Of a stretch of DNA of 64,000 nucleotides, positions 48,546-57,842 are shown piece by piece. This stretch comes from Roseovarius sp. (GTDB lineage: Bacteria > Pseudomonadota > Alphaproteobacteria > Rhodobacterales > Rhodobacteraceae): contig PBIL01000006.1 in assembly GCA_002720475.1 (NCBI GenBank), positions 120,598 through 184,597 of the forward strand, read 5' to 3'. The stretch's first letter is position 1. Each line of letters begins with the position of its first letter. Below the pieces are notes generated by a model, which saw only the letters and a program-made list of their open reading frames with translations, ran no database searches and was not told where the DNA came from. Made by a program: the position numbers and the translations under genes.

Positions 48546-49943
48546 TCACGCCGCAGCCTTCATCAACCCCTCGGCCCGGATCTGGCGCTCGGCCTCGTCC
48601 AGCGACTGCCAGGCGCGCTCGATCAGCGTGTCGATCTCGGATTTCGAGATCACCAGCGGCGGCGAGATGATCATCCGGTCGCCCACATGGCGCATCACGA
48701 GGTTGTTGGCAAAGCATCGCTCACGGCAGATATAGCCCACGGTCCCGGGATCGGAGGCGAACTTGGCACGGCTGGCCTTGTCGGGCGTGAGCGCGATGGA
48801 GCCCATGAGCCCCACGATCCGCGCCTCGCCCACCAGCGGATGCGCGGTCAGGCTTTCCCATTTCGCCTTCATGTAGGGGGCGGTCTCCTGCGCCACGCGC
48901 TCGACGATCCGCTCTTCCTGAAGGATGCGCAGGTTCTCCAGCGCCACGGCGCAGGAGACCGGGTGGCCCGAATAGGTGTAGCCGTGGTTGAACTCGCAGC
49001 CGTTGAGAACCTCGGCCACCCTGTCGGAGACGATCGAGCCGCCGATCGGCGCATAGCCGGACGAGAGCCCCTTGGCGATGGTCATGATGTCCGGGCGGAT
49101 GTCGAGGGTCTGGCTCCCGAACCAGTTGCCGGTACGGCCAAAGCCGCAGATCACCTCGTCGGCGATGAGCAGGATGCCGTACTTGTCGCAGATGCGCTGG
49201 ATCTCGGGCCAGTAGCTCTCGGGCGGGATGATCACGCCGCCCGCGCCCTGCACCGGTTCGGCGATGAAGGCGGCAACGCGGTGCGGCCCCAGCTCCTCGA
49301 TCTTTTCTTCCAGTTGCCGCGCGCGGGCCAGGCCGAATTCCTCGGGGTCCATGTCGCCGCCTTCGGCATACCAGTGCGGCTGGTCGATATGGTGGATGTC
49401 GGGGATGGGCATGCCGCCCTGCGCGTGCATCCCGGCCATGCCGCCAAGGCTGGCGCTGCCCATGGAGGAGCCGTGATAGCCGTTCTTGCGCGCGATGATG
49501 ATGTTGCGCTCGGGCTGGCCCTGCTCCGCCCAGTAGGTGCGCACCATGCGGATATTGGTGTCATTGGCCTCCGACCCCGACCCGGCATAGAAGACATGGT
49601 TCAGATCACCCGGAGCCAGCTCCGCCAGTTTCGCGGCAAGCGCGATGGCCGGCACATGGCTCGTCTGGAAGAAGGTGTTGTAATAGGGAAGCTCGCGCAT
49701 CTGCCGCGCCGCCGCCTCGACCAGCTCCTCGCGCCCGTAGCCGATATTGACGCACCACAGCCCCGCCATCGCGTCCAGGATCTCGTTGCCCTCGCTGTCG
49801 GTCAGCGTCACGCCGCGGGCGCGGGTGATGATGCGGGCTCCCTTCCTGTTGAGCCCGTCGCCATGGGTGAAGGGGTGCATGTGATGTGCCGCGTCCAGCG
49901 CCTGGAGCTCGGCCGTGGGCAGGTGATTGGTGATCGCGGTCAT
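48546..49943 (-). CDS. Class III aminotransferase, putrescine-pyruvate (SpuC)-like
   Basis: The 465-residue PLP enzyme has Asp262 in LLIADEVICGFGRTG and Lys291 in TIAKGLSSGYAPIGG. Its N-terminus (DAAHHMHPFTHGD) and LWCVNIGYGREELVEAAARQ are typical of the SpuC putrescine-pyruvate transaminase group, which turns putrescine into 4-aminobutanal. The start at 49943 has AAAGGGACC. An upstream ATG at 50027 would run across the promoter. It follows the GntR gene on the same strand but has its own TTGACA/TATTCT promoter with the TTTGATCA motif in the spacer. Confidence 0.9.
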   Translation of the reverse strand: MTAITNHLPTAELQALDAAHHMHPFTHGDGLNRKGARIITRARGVTLTDSEGNEILDAMAGLWCVNIGYGREELVEAAARQMRELPYYNTFFQTSHVPAIALAAKLAELAPGDLNHVFYAGSGSEANDTNIRMVRTYWAEQGQPERNIIIARKNGYHGSSMGSASLGGMAGMHAQGGMPIPDIHHIDQPHWYAEGGDMDPEEFGLARARQLEEKIEELGPHRVAAFIAEPVQGAGGVIIPPESYWPEIQRICDKYGILLIADEVICGFGRTGNWFGSQTLDIRPDIMTIAKGLSSGYAPIGGSIVSDRVAEVLNGCEFNHGYTYSGHPVSCAVALENLRILQEERIVERVAQETAPYMKAKWESLTAHPLVGEARIVGLMGSIALTPDKASRAKFASDPGTVGYICRERCFANNLVMRHVGDRMIISPPLVISKSEIDTLIERAWQSLDEAERQIRAEGLMKAAA

Positions 49944-49999
49944 GGCGGTCCCTTTCGGTCTTGGGAATCGGGGGAAGGCCCGGAAGGCCACTTGCGTCC

Positions 50000-50027
50000 A
50001 GAATATGATCAAATTTTTCGCTGTCAA
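50000..50027 (-). promoter_or_regulatory. Promoter with internal TTTGATCA operator, SpuC-like gene
   Basis: Read leftward, TTGACA (50027-50022) and TATTCT (50005-50000) are 16 bases apart. The motif ATTTGATCA, also present at 50821-50829, falls inside the spacer, which is a classic repressor position. Confidence 0.6.
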
Positions 50028-50032
50028 TCGAA

Positions 50033-50728
50033 TCAGTCGCCCCGCGCAGCCTGCGCAAGGGATTGGCGTACCTGCTCCATACCCTGCACCACATCGGCAC
50101 GGATCGCCTGCGCGGCGGCCTCGCCGTTGCGGGCGCGCATGGCGTCGAGCAGGTCCTTGTGCTTGTCGGGCAGGCCCTGTGTGCCGATCCGCCCGCAGAC
50201 CACGCGCAACGAGGGGCCGAACCGCAGCCAGAGCCCATCCGCCACATCGGCAAGGATCGGCGCATCGGCGATCTCGTAGATGCGGTGATGAAAGCGGTAG
50301 TTGAGTTCGAGATAGCCGCGCATGTCGCCGCCCAGGATCGCGCGGTCGAGATCGTCATCGATCGCCGTCAGCGTGCGCAGGTCCGCATCGCTTGCCCGGC
50401 TCGTCGCGCGCTCGGCCAGGTAGGGATCAAGCCATTGGCGCGCAAAGATCAATTCTCCCACATGCCCGGCATCGAGCAGGGGCACGGAGACACGCCTGTT
50501 GCCCTGGAACTCGAGCGCGCCCTCGGCGATCAGCCGTCGCAACGCCTCGCGCACCGGGGTCATTCCCGCGCCAAGGCGCGCGCACAGGCCCTGGATCGTC
50601 ACCGCCTGCCCCGGCGCGAGATCGCCGAACAGCACCAGCGCCCGCAACTGGCGATAGATCGTCTCGTGCACCGGAAGGCGCGATGCGGGGTCCGGCTCGC
50701 TGCCCGTTTTCCGTGCGGGTTTCTGCAT
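50033..50728 (-). CDS. GntR family regulator, FadR/FCD type
   Basis: The 231-residue regulator has a winged helix-turn-helix (about 20-85; LAPGQAVTIQGLCARLGAGM, then TPVREALRRLIAEGALEF) and an all-helical FCD ligand-binding domain (about 95-220; the YLELNYRFHHRIYEIADAPI segment carries metal/ligand histidines). The start at 50728 follows AGAGGGGC. Its gene lies between the SpuC-like aminotransferase and the second ABC operon. A shared TGATCAAAT motif in both flanking promoter regions makes it the likely local repressor of amine uptake and use. The effector is unknown. Confidence 0.9.
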   Translation of the reverse strand: MQKPARKTGSEPDPASRLPVHETIYRQLRALVLFGDLAPGQAVTIQGLCARLGAGMTPVREALRRLIAEGALEFQGNRRVSVPLLDAGHVGELIFARQWLDPYLAERATSRASDADLRTLTAIDDDLDRAILGGDMRGYLELNYRFHHRIYEIADAPILADVADGLWLRFGPSLRVVCGRIGTQGLPDKHKDLLDAMRARNGEAAAQAIRADVVQGMEQVRQSLAQAARGD

Positions 50729-50810
50729 CGCTGCCCCTCTTCGATCCGCGCCGCAACTCCATCCTTGCGAGTTTAACGGCTGCATGAAAACATTACCATA
50801 TTGCCAGACG

Positions 50811-50833
50811 CCGGATTTTTTGATCAAATCCGG
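50811..50833. promoter_or_regulatory. Candidate GntR operator in the divergent gntR / ABC system 2 region
   Basis: CCGGATTT and AAATCCGG form an inverted repeat around TTTGATC, giving a 23-base site that contains TGATCAAAT (50821-50829). It lies 40 bases before the binding-protein start and 83 bases before the GntR start. Confidence 0.6.
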
Positions 50834-50872
50834 ACCAAGGCAGAAAACGTGCCGAACCAACGGGAGAAGATA

Positions 50873-51955
50873 ATGCGACATCTCATGCTGACCACCGCCG
50901 CGCTCGCGCTCATGGGCCTTGCCGCCCAGGCGCAGGAGGTGCGGGTCTACAACTGGTCCGACTATATCGACGAGGAACTGCTGACCAAGTTCGAACAGGA
51001 AACCGGGCTCAAGCTCGTCTATGACGTGTTCGATTCGAACGAGGTGCTGGAGACCAAGATGCTCGCCGGCGGCTCGGGCTATGACGTGGTCGTGCCCTCG
51101 GGTACCTTCCTGCAGCGCCAGATCCAGGCCGGCGCCTTCCAGAAGCTCGACAAGTCGAAGTTGCCCAATCTCAAGAACATGTGGGATGTGGTCAGCGAGC
51201 GCACCGCGCAATATGACCCCGGCAACGCCTATTCCATCAACTACATGTGGGGCACAACGGGCATCGGTGCCAATGTCGGCAAGGTGAAGGAGGTGCTGGG
51301 CGAGGACGCGCCGCTCGACAGCCTCGAACTGGTGCTCAACCCCGAGAACATGGAAAAGCTCAGCGGCTGCGGCGTGCATTTCCTCGACGCGCCCGCCGAG
51401 ATGATCCCGATGGCGCTGAAATATATCGGCGAAGATCCCAACAGCCACGATCCCGAGGTGATCGCCAAGGTTGAACCCGTGCTGATGGCCGTCCGGCCCT
51501 ATATCCAGAAATTCCACAGCTCCGAATATATCAACGCACTCGCCAACGGCGATATCTGCGTGGCCGTGGGCTGGTCCGGCGACATTCTTCAGGCGCGCGA
51601 CCGCGCCGCCGAGGCCGATAACGGGGTCGAGATCGTCTATAACGCTCCGAAGGAAGGCGCGCAGATGTGGTTCGACCAGATGGCAATCCCCGTCGATGCA
51701 CCCAACCCCGACGGCGCGCATGTCTTCCTGAACTTCATCATGGACGCCAAGAACATGGCGGCGGCCTCGAACTATGTCTATTATGCCAACGGGAACAAGG
51801 CGTCGCAGCAGTATCTCAACGAGGACGTGATCGGAGATCCGGCGATCTACCCCTCGCAGGAGGCGCTCGACAACCTCTTCACCACCACCCCCTACCCGGC
51901 CAAGGTGCAGCGGGTCGTCACGCGGCTCTGGACCAAGATCAAGTCGGGCACCTGA
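50873..51955 (+). CDS. Periplasmic putrescine/polyamine-binding protein, PotF-like (system 2)
   Basis: The 360-residue protein has a signal peptide (about 1-20, ending LAAQA) and the PotF/PotD fold. EVRVYNWSDYIDEELLTKFE, GYDVVVPSGTFLQRQI and VAVGWSGDILQARDRA are close to the polyamine-contact segments of the family, where Trp, Asp and Glu line the site. The start at 50873 has CGGGAGAAG. It is the first gene of the rightward operon, and a stem-loop separates it from the ATPase gene. Putrescine or a similar diamine is the best guess for the ligand. Confidence 0.92.
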   Translation: MRHLMLTTAALALMGLAAQAQEVRVYNWSDYIDEELLTKFEQETGLKLVYDVFDSNEVLETKMLAGGSGYDVVVPSGTFLQRQIQAGAFQKLDKSKLPNLKNMWDVVSERTAQYDPGNAYSINYMWGTTGIGANVGKVKEVLGEDAPLDSLELVLNPENMEKLSGCGVHFLDAPAEMIPMALKYIGEDPNSHDPEVIAKVEPVLMAVRPYIQKFHSSEYINALANGDICVAVGWSGDILQARDRAAEADNGVEIVYNAPKEGAQMWFDQMAIPVDAPNPDGAHVFLNFIMDAKNMAAASNYVYYANGNKASQQYLNEDVIGDPAIYPSQEALDNLFTTTPYPAKVQRVVTRLWTKIKSGT

Positions 51956-51963
51956 GCACGACC

Positions 51964-51994
51964 GGGCCCGCGCCGCGACAGGTGCGGGCCCTTT
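51964..51994 (+). terminator. Hairpin after the binding-protein gene (system 2)
   Basis: GGGCCCGC and GCGGGCCC form an eight-base-pair stem with a 12-base loop, followed by TTTCCC. As in system 1, it probably limits read-through or stabilises the upstream mRNA. Confidence 0.5.
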
Positions 51995-52020
51995 CCCAAC
52001 GATAGCCAGCCGGGGGCAAA

Positions 52021-53145
52021 ATGGGGCAGACCGTCTTCGAGCCTTGGAACGATCCCGAAGCCAAACCTCTGATCCAGTTCAAGAACGTCACAAAGCGGTT
52101 CGGCGATTTCACCGCGATCGACAATCAGACCTTCGACATCTACGAACGCGAGTTCTTTGCCCTTCTCGGCCCCTCGGGCTGCGGCAAGACGACGATGATG
52201 CGGATGCTCGCCGGGTTCGAGAAACCGACCGAGGGCACGATCCTGCTCGGCGGCCAGGACATCGCCCCGATCCCGCCGAACAAGCGGGCGGTGAACATGA
52301 TGTTCCAGTCCTACGCGCTGTTCCCGCACCTCACGGTCTGGGACAATATCGCCTTCGGCCTGCGACGCGACGGCAAGTCGAAGGAAGAGATCGCGGCGCG
52401 GGTCGAGGAAATGCTCAAGCTCACGCGTCTCACGCAGTTCGCGCGCCGCAAGCCGCACCAGATCTCGGGCGGCCAGCGGCAGCGCGTGGCGCTCGCGCGC
52501 AGCCTTGCCAAGGCACCGAAACTCCTGCTTCTGGACGAGCCCATGGGCGCGCTTGACGCCAAGCTGCGCACCGCCACGCAGTTCGAACTCATGGATATCC
52601 AGGAAAAGACCGGCACCACCTTCGTCATCGTCACCCACGACCAGGAAGAGGCGATGACCGTGGCCAGCCGCGTCGCGGTGATGGACAATGGCCGCATCAT
52701 CCAGGCCGACACGCCCGCGCGCATCTACGAGAACCCCAACTCCGTCTATGTCGCCGATTTCATCGGCGAGGTGACGATCATCACCGGCAGGGCGTACAAG
52801 TCCGGCGCGGGCTACGAGATCCACTATGCCGAGGGTACGGCGCCGTTCTACGCCGAATCCGAAACCGGCTTCGGCGATGGCGAGACCTGCCACCTCGCCC
52901 TGCGCCCGGAAAAGGTGGCAATCAGCGCCGAGCGTCCCGAGGCCCGGCGCAATGCCGTGCAGGGCGAGATCATCGACATCGCCTATCTCGGCAATCTCTC
53001 GACCTACCACGTCAAGCTGCCCACGGGCCAGATGATCAAGGCGCAGACGGCGAATACCAGGCGGCTCTCGCGACGCGATTTCACCTGGGAGGACCGGGTC
53101 TGGCTATCCTGGTCGGACACCGCCGCCGTGTTGCTGAGGGAGTGA
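52021..53145 (+). CDS. ABC transporter ATP-binding protein, PotG-like (system 2)
   Basis: The 374-residue ATPase has Walker A GPSGCGKTT (50-58), the Q-loop in MMFQSYALFPHLTV, signature ISGGQRQRVALARSLA, Walker B LLLLDEPMGALD, VTHDQEEAMTVASR, and a C-terminal TOBE domain (about 280-370). It powers the two permeases encoded directly downstream. The gap to the next gene is four bases. Confidence 0.93.
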   Translation: MGQTVFEPWNDPEAKPLIQFKNVTKRFGDFTAIDNQTFDIYEREFFALLGPSGCGKTTMMRMLAGFEKPTEGTILLGGQDIAPIPPNKRAVNMMFQSYALFPHLTVWDNIAFGLRRDGKSKEEIAARVEEMLKLTRLTQFARRKPHQISGGQRQRVALARSLAKAPKLLLLDEPMGALDAKLRTATQFELMDIQEKTGTTFVIVTHDQEEAMTVASRVAVMDNGRIIQADTPARIYENPNSVYVADFIGEVTIITGRAYKSGAGYEIHYAEGTAPFYAESETGFGDGETCHLALRPEKVAISAERPEARRNAVQGEIIDIAYLGNLSTYHVKLPTGQMIKAQTANTRRLSRRDFTWEDRVWLSWSDTAAVLLRE

Positions 53146-53149
53146 GGGG

Positions 53150-54040
53150 ATGGGCCGGTTGTTCCTCATCGCCCTGCCGTTCGCCTGGCTCCTGGCGCTG
53201 TTTCTGGTGCCGTTCCTGATCGTTCTGAAGATTTCGCTGTCGGATATCGCGCTGGCGATCCCGCCATACACGCCCACGCTCGACCTCTCGGAGGGCTGGG
53301 CCGGGATCAAGGCCTTCTTCGCGGAACTCGACTTCGAGAATTTCGTGTTCCTGACCACCGACGATCTCTACTGGAAATCCTATCTCTCCTCGCTCCGGAT
53401 CGCGGCGCTTTCGACCCTGCTCACCCTTCTGGTGGGCTATCCGATCGCCTATGGCATGGCCAACGCGCCCGATCACTGGCGGCCCACGCTGATGATGCTG
53501 GTGATCCTGCCCTTCTGGACCTCGTTCCTGATCCGGGTCTATTCGTGGATGGGGATCCTCTCGACCGAGGGCTATCTCAACCAGATCCTGCTCTGGCTCG
53601 GCCTGATCACGGAGCCGCTGACCATCCTCAACACGCCTGTCGCGGTCTATATCGGCATCGTCTACACCTACCTCCCCTTCATGATCCTGCCGATCTACTC
53701 GGCGCTCGAGCGGATGGATGGCTCGCTTCTCGAGGCGGCCGAGGATCTGGGCTGTTCGCGGCTCTCGGCCTTCTGGCTCATCACCGTGCCGCTCAGCAAG
53801 AACGGCATCATCGCCGGCTGTTTCCTCGTCTTCATCCCCGTGATCGGCGAATTCGTCATTCCCTCGCTCCTGGGCGGGTCGCGGACGCTGATGATCGGCA
53901 AGGTCCTGTGGGAGGAGTTCTTCAACAACCGCGACTGGCCGGTGGCAAGCGCCGTGGCGGTGATCCTGCTGCTCATCCTGATCGTTCCGATCGTGCTCTT
54001 CCAGATGAACGAACAGAAACAGCGCGAGGCCGACCAATGA
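53150..54040 (+). CDS. ABC transporter permease, PotH-like (system 2)
   Basis: The 296-residue permease has six predicted membrane segments and the EAA loop ERMDGSLLEAAEDLGCSRLS. The segment WRPTLMMLVILPFWTSFLIR followed by VYSWMGIL is typical of PotH/PotB. Its stop overlaps the start of the second permease by four bases. Confidence 0.92.
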   Translation: MGRLFLIALPFAWLLALFLVPFLIVLKISLSDIALAIPPYTPTLDLSEGWAGIKAFFAELDFENFVFLTTDDLYWKSYLSSLRIAALSTLLTLLVGYPIAYGMANAPDHWRPTLMMLVILPFWTSFLIRVYSWMGILSTEGYLNQILLWLGLITEPLTILNTPVAVYIGIVYTYLPFMILPIYSALERMDGSLLEAAEDLGCSRLSAFWLITVPLSKNGIIAGCFLVFIPVIGEFVIPSLLGGSRTLMIGKVLWEEFFNNRDWPVASAVAVILLLILIVPIVLFQMNEQKQREADQ

Positions 54041-54855
54041 GACGGCTGACCTGGTTCAACGTCACCTCTCTGACGCTCGGCTTTGCCTTTCTCTACCTGC
54101 CGATGCTCATCCTGATCGTCTACAGCTTCAACGAATCGAAGCTGGTGACGGTCTGGGCGGGGTTCTCGACGAAATGGTATGGAGAGCTCCTGCGCGACCA
54201 GGCCTTCATCGACGCCGCAAAGGTCACGCTTCAGGTGGCCGTGGTCTCCTCGACCGTCGCGACGGTTCTGGGCACGATGGCGGCGCTCGTGCTGGTGCGG
54301 GCGGGGCGCTTCTACGGGCGGACACTGTTTTCAGGGATGATCTACGCGCCGCTTGTCATGCCCGAGGTGATCACCGGCCTGTCGCTGCTGCTTCTGTTCA
54401 TCGGCATCGGGCTCGACCGGGGGACCATCACCATCATCCTCGCGCATACGACCTTCTCCATGGCCTTCGTCGCGGTCGTGGTCTCGTCACGGCTCGTGAC
54501 CTTCGACCGTTCGCTGGAAGAGGCGGCGCTCGATCTGGGCTGTTCGCCCTTCGACGCCTTCCGCCTTGTCACCCTGCCGATCATCGCGCCTGCGGTGATC
54601 TCGGGCTGGCTGCTGGCCTTCACGCTGTCGCTCGACGACCTGGTGATCGCCTCCTTCACGGCCGGGCCGTCCTCCACGACCCTGCCGATCAAGATCTGGT
54701 CCTCGATCCGGCTTGGTGTCAGTCCCGAGATCAACGCGCTCTCGACCATCATGATCGGCATTGTCGCCGTGGGGGTGATCGCGGCCTCGTTGATCACCAA
54801 ACGCGCGAGCCTGCGCCAGCAAGCCTACGAACGCGCCGCCGCCGCCCAGACATGA
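54037..54855 (+). CDS. ABC transporter permease, PotI-like (system 2)
   Basis: The 272-residue permease starts at an ATGA overlap with the PotH-like gene, and its stop overlaps the FAD oxidoreductase start in the same way. It has six membrane segments and the EAA motif VTFDRSLEEAALDLGCSPFD. The segment FTLSLDDLVIASFTAGPSST is a hallmark of PotI/PotC. Confidence 0.92.
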   Translation: MRRLTWFNVTSLTLGFAFLYLPMLILIVYSFNESKLVTVWAGFSTKWYGELLRDQAFIDAAKVTLQVAVVSSTVATVLGTMAALVLVRAGRFYGRTLFSGMIYAPLVMPEVITGLSLLLLFIGIGLDRGTITIILAHTTFSMAFVAVVVSSRLVTFDRSLEEAALDLGCSPFDAFRLVTLPIIAPAVISGWLLAFTLSLDDLVIASFTAGPSSTTLPIKIWSSIRLGVSPEINALSTIMIGIVAVGVIAASLITKRASLRQQAYERAAAAQT

Positions 54856-56177
54856 GACGCATCTTTCCCGCCCATGCCTATGGCGAGGGACCGCGCGCGC
54901 GCTGTTTCTGGCCGACCACCACCGCTCCGCCCGACTACCCGAACGCCGAGGGGCGCATCGCCTGCGACGTGGCGGTGATCGGCGCGGGATTTACCGGCCT
55001 CTCTGCGGCGCTTCACCTGGCCGAGGCGGGGCAGGATGTGCGGGTCCTTGAGGCCGAAACGCCCGGCTGGGGGGCCTCGGGACGCAATGGCGGGTTCTGC
55101 TGCCTGGGCGGGTCCGCTGCCTCGGACGCGATGCTGCGACACCTGCACGGCGAGGAGGCCCGCCGCGCCTGGCGGCGGACCGAGATCGAGGCCGTGCGCG
55201 TGGCGCAGGACCTGATCGCGCGCCACGACATTGCCGCCGACACCCATTCCGAGGGCGAGACCCTGCTTGCCCATACGCCGCAGGCGGCCGCCTCGTTTCC
55301 CGAACGCGCCGCGCGCATCGCCGAGGATTACGGTGTGACCCCGACACTGATCCCCGGCGAGGCACTGGCGCAGGCGGGGATGCGCGGCCCGTTTCACGCC
55401 GCGCTCACCACGCCGGTCGGCCTGGCACTCAACCCGATGAAATACACGGCTGGCCTGGCGCGTGCCGCGACGCGGGCGGGCGCGCGGATCCATGCGCAGT
55501 CACCCGTCACCGCTATCCGGCAGGACGGCGCGTTTCGTCTGACAACGCCCGAGGCGCAGATCACCGCGCGCCGCCTGATCGTGGCCACGAACGGCTATTC
55601 CTCGGACGACCTTCCCGGCTGGATGCGCGCGCGCTACCTGCCCACGCAATCGAACGTCATCGTCACCCGCCCGCTGACCGAGGCGGAACTGGCCGCACAG
55701 GGCTGGACCACGCGGCAGATGTGCTATGATGACCGGTTCTTCCTGCACTATTTCCGGCTGATGCCCGATAACCGGATGCTCTTCGGAATGCGCGGGGGGC
55801 TGTTTTCCTCGGCCCGGTTCGATACCCGGATGCACCGCACGATCCGGCGCCATTTCGAGGCGATGTTCCCCGAATGGCGCCATGTCGAGACGCCGTATAG
55901 CTGGAACGGCCTTCTGTCGCTCGCCCCGGACCTCACCCCCTATGCGGGGCCCATTCCCGACATGCCGGGCGCGTTCACCGGTCTGAGCTACCACGGCAAC
56001 GGCGTGTCCATGGCCAGCTATGCGGGCGTGATCCTCGCCGATCTGGCCATGGGGCAGCCGCCCCGCCATCGCTATCCCGAGATCCTGCGAAAGCCGCCGC
56101 GGCGTTGGCCCCTGGGTCGTTTTCGCAGGGTGATGATGTGGCCGCCCTACGCGCTTGCGGTGATGCGCGGCGACTGA
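54852..56177 (+). CDS. FAD-dependent oxidoreductase, PuuB/amine oxidase-like
   Basis: The 441-residue flavoprotein of the DAO family has the FAD motif VAVIGAGFTGLSAALHLAE at about 39-57, GWGASGRNGGFC after it, and the C-terminal GLSYHGNGVSMASYAG. This matches gamma-glutamylputrescine oxidase (PuuB) and related amine oxidases in length and layout. Translational coupling to the polyamine permease (four-base overlap) suggests it oxidises the imported amine. No gamma-glutamylputrescine synthetase (PuuA) gene is in the window, so a free amine or another conjugate is equally possible. Confidence 0.88.
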   Translation: MRRIFPAHAYGEGPRARCFWPTTTAPPDYPNAEGRIACDVAVIGAGFTGLSAALHLAEAGQDVRVLEAETPGWGASGRNGGFCCLGGSAASDAMLRHLHGEEARRAWRRTEIEAVRVAQDLIARHDIAADTHSEGETLLAHTPQAAASFPERAARIAEDYGVTPTLIPGEALAQAGMRGPFHAALTTPVGLALNPMKYTAGLARAATRAGARIHAQSPVTAIRQDGAFRLTTPEAQITARRLIVATNGYSSDDLPGWMRARYLPTQSNVIVTRPLTEAELAAQGWTTRQMCYDDRFFLHYFRLMPDNRMLFGMRGGLFSSARFDTRMHRTIRRHFEAMFPEWRHVETPYSWNGLLSLAPDLTPYAGPIPDMPGAFTGLSYHGNGVSMASYAGVILADLAMGQPPRHRYPEILRKPPRRWPLGRFRRVMMWPPYALAVMRGD

Positions 56178-56181
56178 GCGG

Positions 56182-57636
56182 TCAGCCCGGCCCGATCATG
56201 AAACAGGTGATCTTCTTCGCCTGCAGGCGGCGGCAGGCGAGATCGGCGCTCTCGCGGGTCATGCCCATGAAGTTCACGTCAAATCCCGATGGCCGCCGGA
56301 CAACCTTGCGCAGACTGTCATCAAGGGTGGACATCTCCGCAAGCGCGGTCTGCAAGAGCACCTGACGCGCCTTGTATTCGCTTGGATAGCGCCCGACATT
56401 CACGCCCCAGTGCCGCCCATCGGATGTGGACAGGCGCGTGACGACCTCGGATTCCTCCGGTAGCGCCGCCGCGACGGTCTGCGGCATCTCTGGCCTCGTC
56501 TCCGGGCGGCGCGATATCTCGGGCGCGGCCTCGGCCACCACCTCCGGCACGGCCTGAAGGCTGGCCGCCGCTTCGGCGGCAGAGGTCACCGCTCGGGCGA
56601 TCGTCTCGGGATCGACCGCCGCAACCGTGACCGCGGCGTCGCTGCCCGGCCGCATCTGCGGGCGCAGGCTCTTGCCGACGGCGGCGGCCGAGGTCAGGCG
56701 CACGGTCTTGCCGGCAAGGACGGGCCGTGGCTCTCCTTCGGCGATCATGATCGGGGCCGATCCGGACTTGCCCATGTAGGGCGGCCGCTCGGGCACCGAG
56801 ACCGCCACGAGACGCGGGGCCTTGCGGAACCCGAGATCGAGCAGTTCGGCCACCTTGGCATTGCGAGAGGCCGTGGACTTGCCACCGAAGACCGTTGCAA
56901 TGATGCGCTCGCCATTCCTCTCGGCGCTGGCCGTGAGGTTGAAGCCCGCCGCCCGGGTATAGCCGGTCTTGATCCCGTCGGCGCCGCGATAGCTGCGCAG
57001 CAGTTTCCGGTTGGTATGGTGCACCCGCGCCACCCCGGCATCGGCCTCGAGCCGCGAGAAGAGGTTGTAGTATTCCGGGTAGTCATAGAACAGGTGACGC
57101 CCCAGGATCGTCATGTCGCGCGCAGTCGAAAGATGTCCGCTCTCCGTCAGGCCATGCGCATTCTTGAAGGTGGTGCGCGTCATCCCGAGCGCCTTGGCGG
57201 TCCGGTTCATGCGGCGGGCGAACTGTGCCTCCGACCCTTCGATCGCCTCGCCAAGTGCCGTGGCCGCGTCATTGGCCGAGCGCACGGCGGCCGCGCGGAT
57301 GAGATAGCGCAGCTTGATCCTCTGGCCGGCGCGCAGCCCGAGCCTGCTCGGCGGCTCGGAGGCGGCATGGGCCGAGATGCGCACCATGTCGTCAAGCCCG
57401 ATCTCGCCATGCTCGACCGCCTCGAAGACCACGTAGAGCGTCATCATCTTTGTCAGCGACGCCGGGTGCAGGCGGGTATCCGCATTATGGGAATAGAGCA
57501 CCTTGCCGTTGCGTGCATCCATGACGAACCCGGCATAGGGCGCCGCCGCCGCGCTCAATGGCACGATGACCAGCATCCAGAAGGTCGCCAGCGCGATCAA
57601 GCCCCACAGAAGAGGCTGCCTGCCCCATGTTTTCAT
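56182..57636 (-). CDS. D-alanyl-D-alanine carboxypeptidase with C-terminal SPOR domain
   Basis: The 484-residue PBP5-like enzyme trims the terminal D-Ala of peptidoglycan pentapeptides. It has an N-terminal signal/anchor (about 8-32) and the penicillin-binding triad Ser60-x-x-Lys63 (ASLTKMM), Ser120-Ala-Asn122 (RSANDA) and Lys223-Thr-Gly225. A Pro/Ala-rich linker (about 330-405) leads to a C-terminal SPOR domain (about 408-484) that should bind denuded glycan at the division septum. PBP5-SPOR fusions are common in this group of bacteria. The gene converges on the PuuB-like gene with four bases between stops. Confidence 0.93.
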   Translation of the reverse strand: MKTWGRQPLLWGLIALATFWMLVIVPLSAAAAPYAGFVMDARNGKVLYSHNADTRLHPASLTKMMTLYVVFEAVEHGEIGLDDMVRISAHAASEPPSRLGLRAGQRIKLRYLIRAAAVRSANDAATALGEAIEGSEAQFARRMNRTAKALGMTRTTFKNAHGLTESGHLSTARDMTILGRHLFYDYPEYYNLFSRLEADAGVARVHHTNRKLLRSYRGADGIKTGYTRAAGFNLTASAERNGERIIATVFGGKSTASRNAKVAELLDLGFRKAPRLVAVSVPERPPYMGKSGSAPIMIAEGEPRPVLAGKTVRLTSAAAVGKSLRPQMRPGSDAAVTVAAVDPETIARAVTSAAEAAASLQAVPEVVAEAAPEISRRPETRPEMPQTVAAALPEESEVVTRLSTSDGRHWGVNVGRYPSEYKARQVLLQTALAEMSTLDDSLRKVVRRPSGFDVNFMGMTRESADLACRRLQAKKITCFMIGPG

Positions 57637-57842
57637 AGAACTGCTCTCTACTGCCTCGTGCCGCCGCTTTGCGCGATCAGCGTTATTGTTGAAGGGACAG
57701 TATCACATGAGCTGTTCTGTTTAAAGCTCCAATTTATAAGGGAATTTTGACGCTCCAGGCACTCACCCGTCCACATCTTGTGGTTGATCCACAGCGCCCC
57801 CCAACATCGGTTATCCAGGCGGCGGGCTGACTGGAGCGCGTG

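Noticed and set aside
54174-54851. Extended frame upstream of the FAD oxidoreductase, overlapping the PotI-like gene
   Set aside because: It is a shifted-frame shadow of the permease. The oxidoreductase start at 54852 forms a four-base overlap with the permease stop and gives the family-typical N-terminus.
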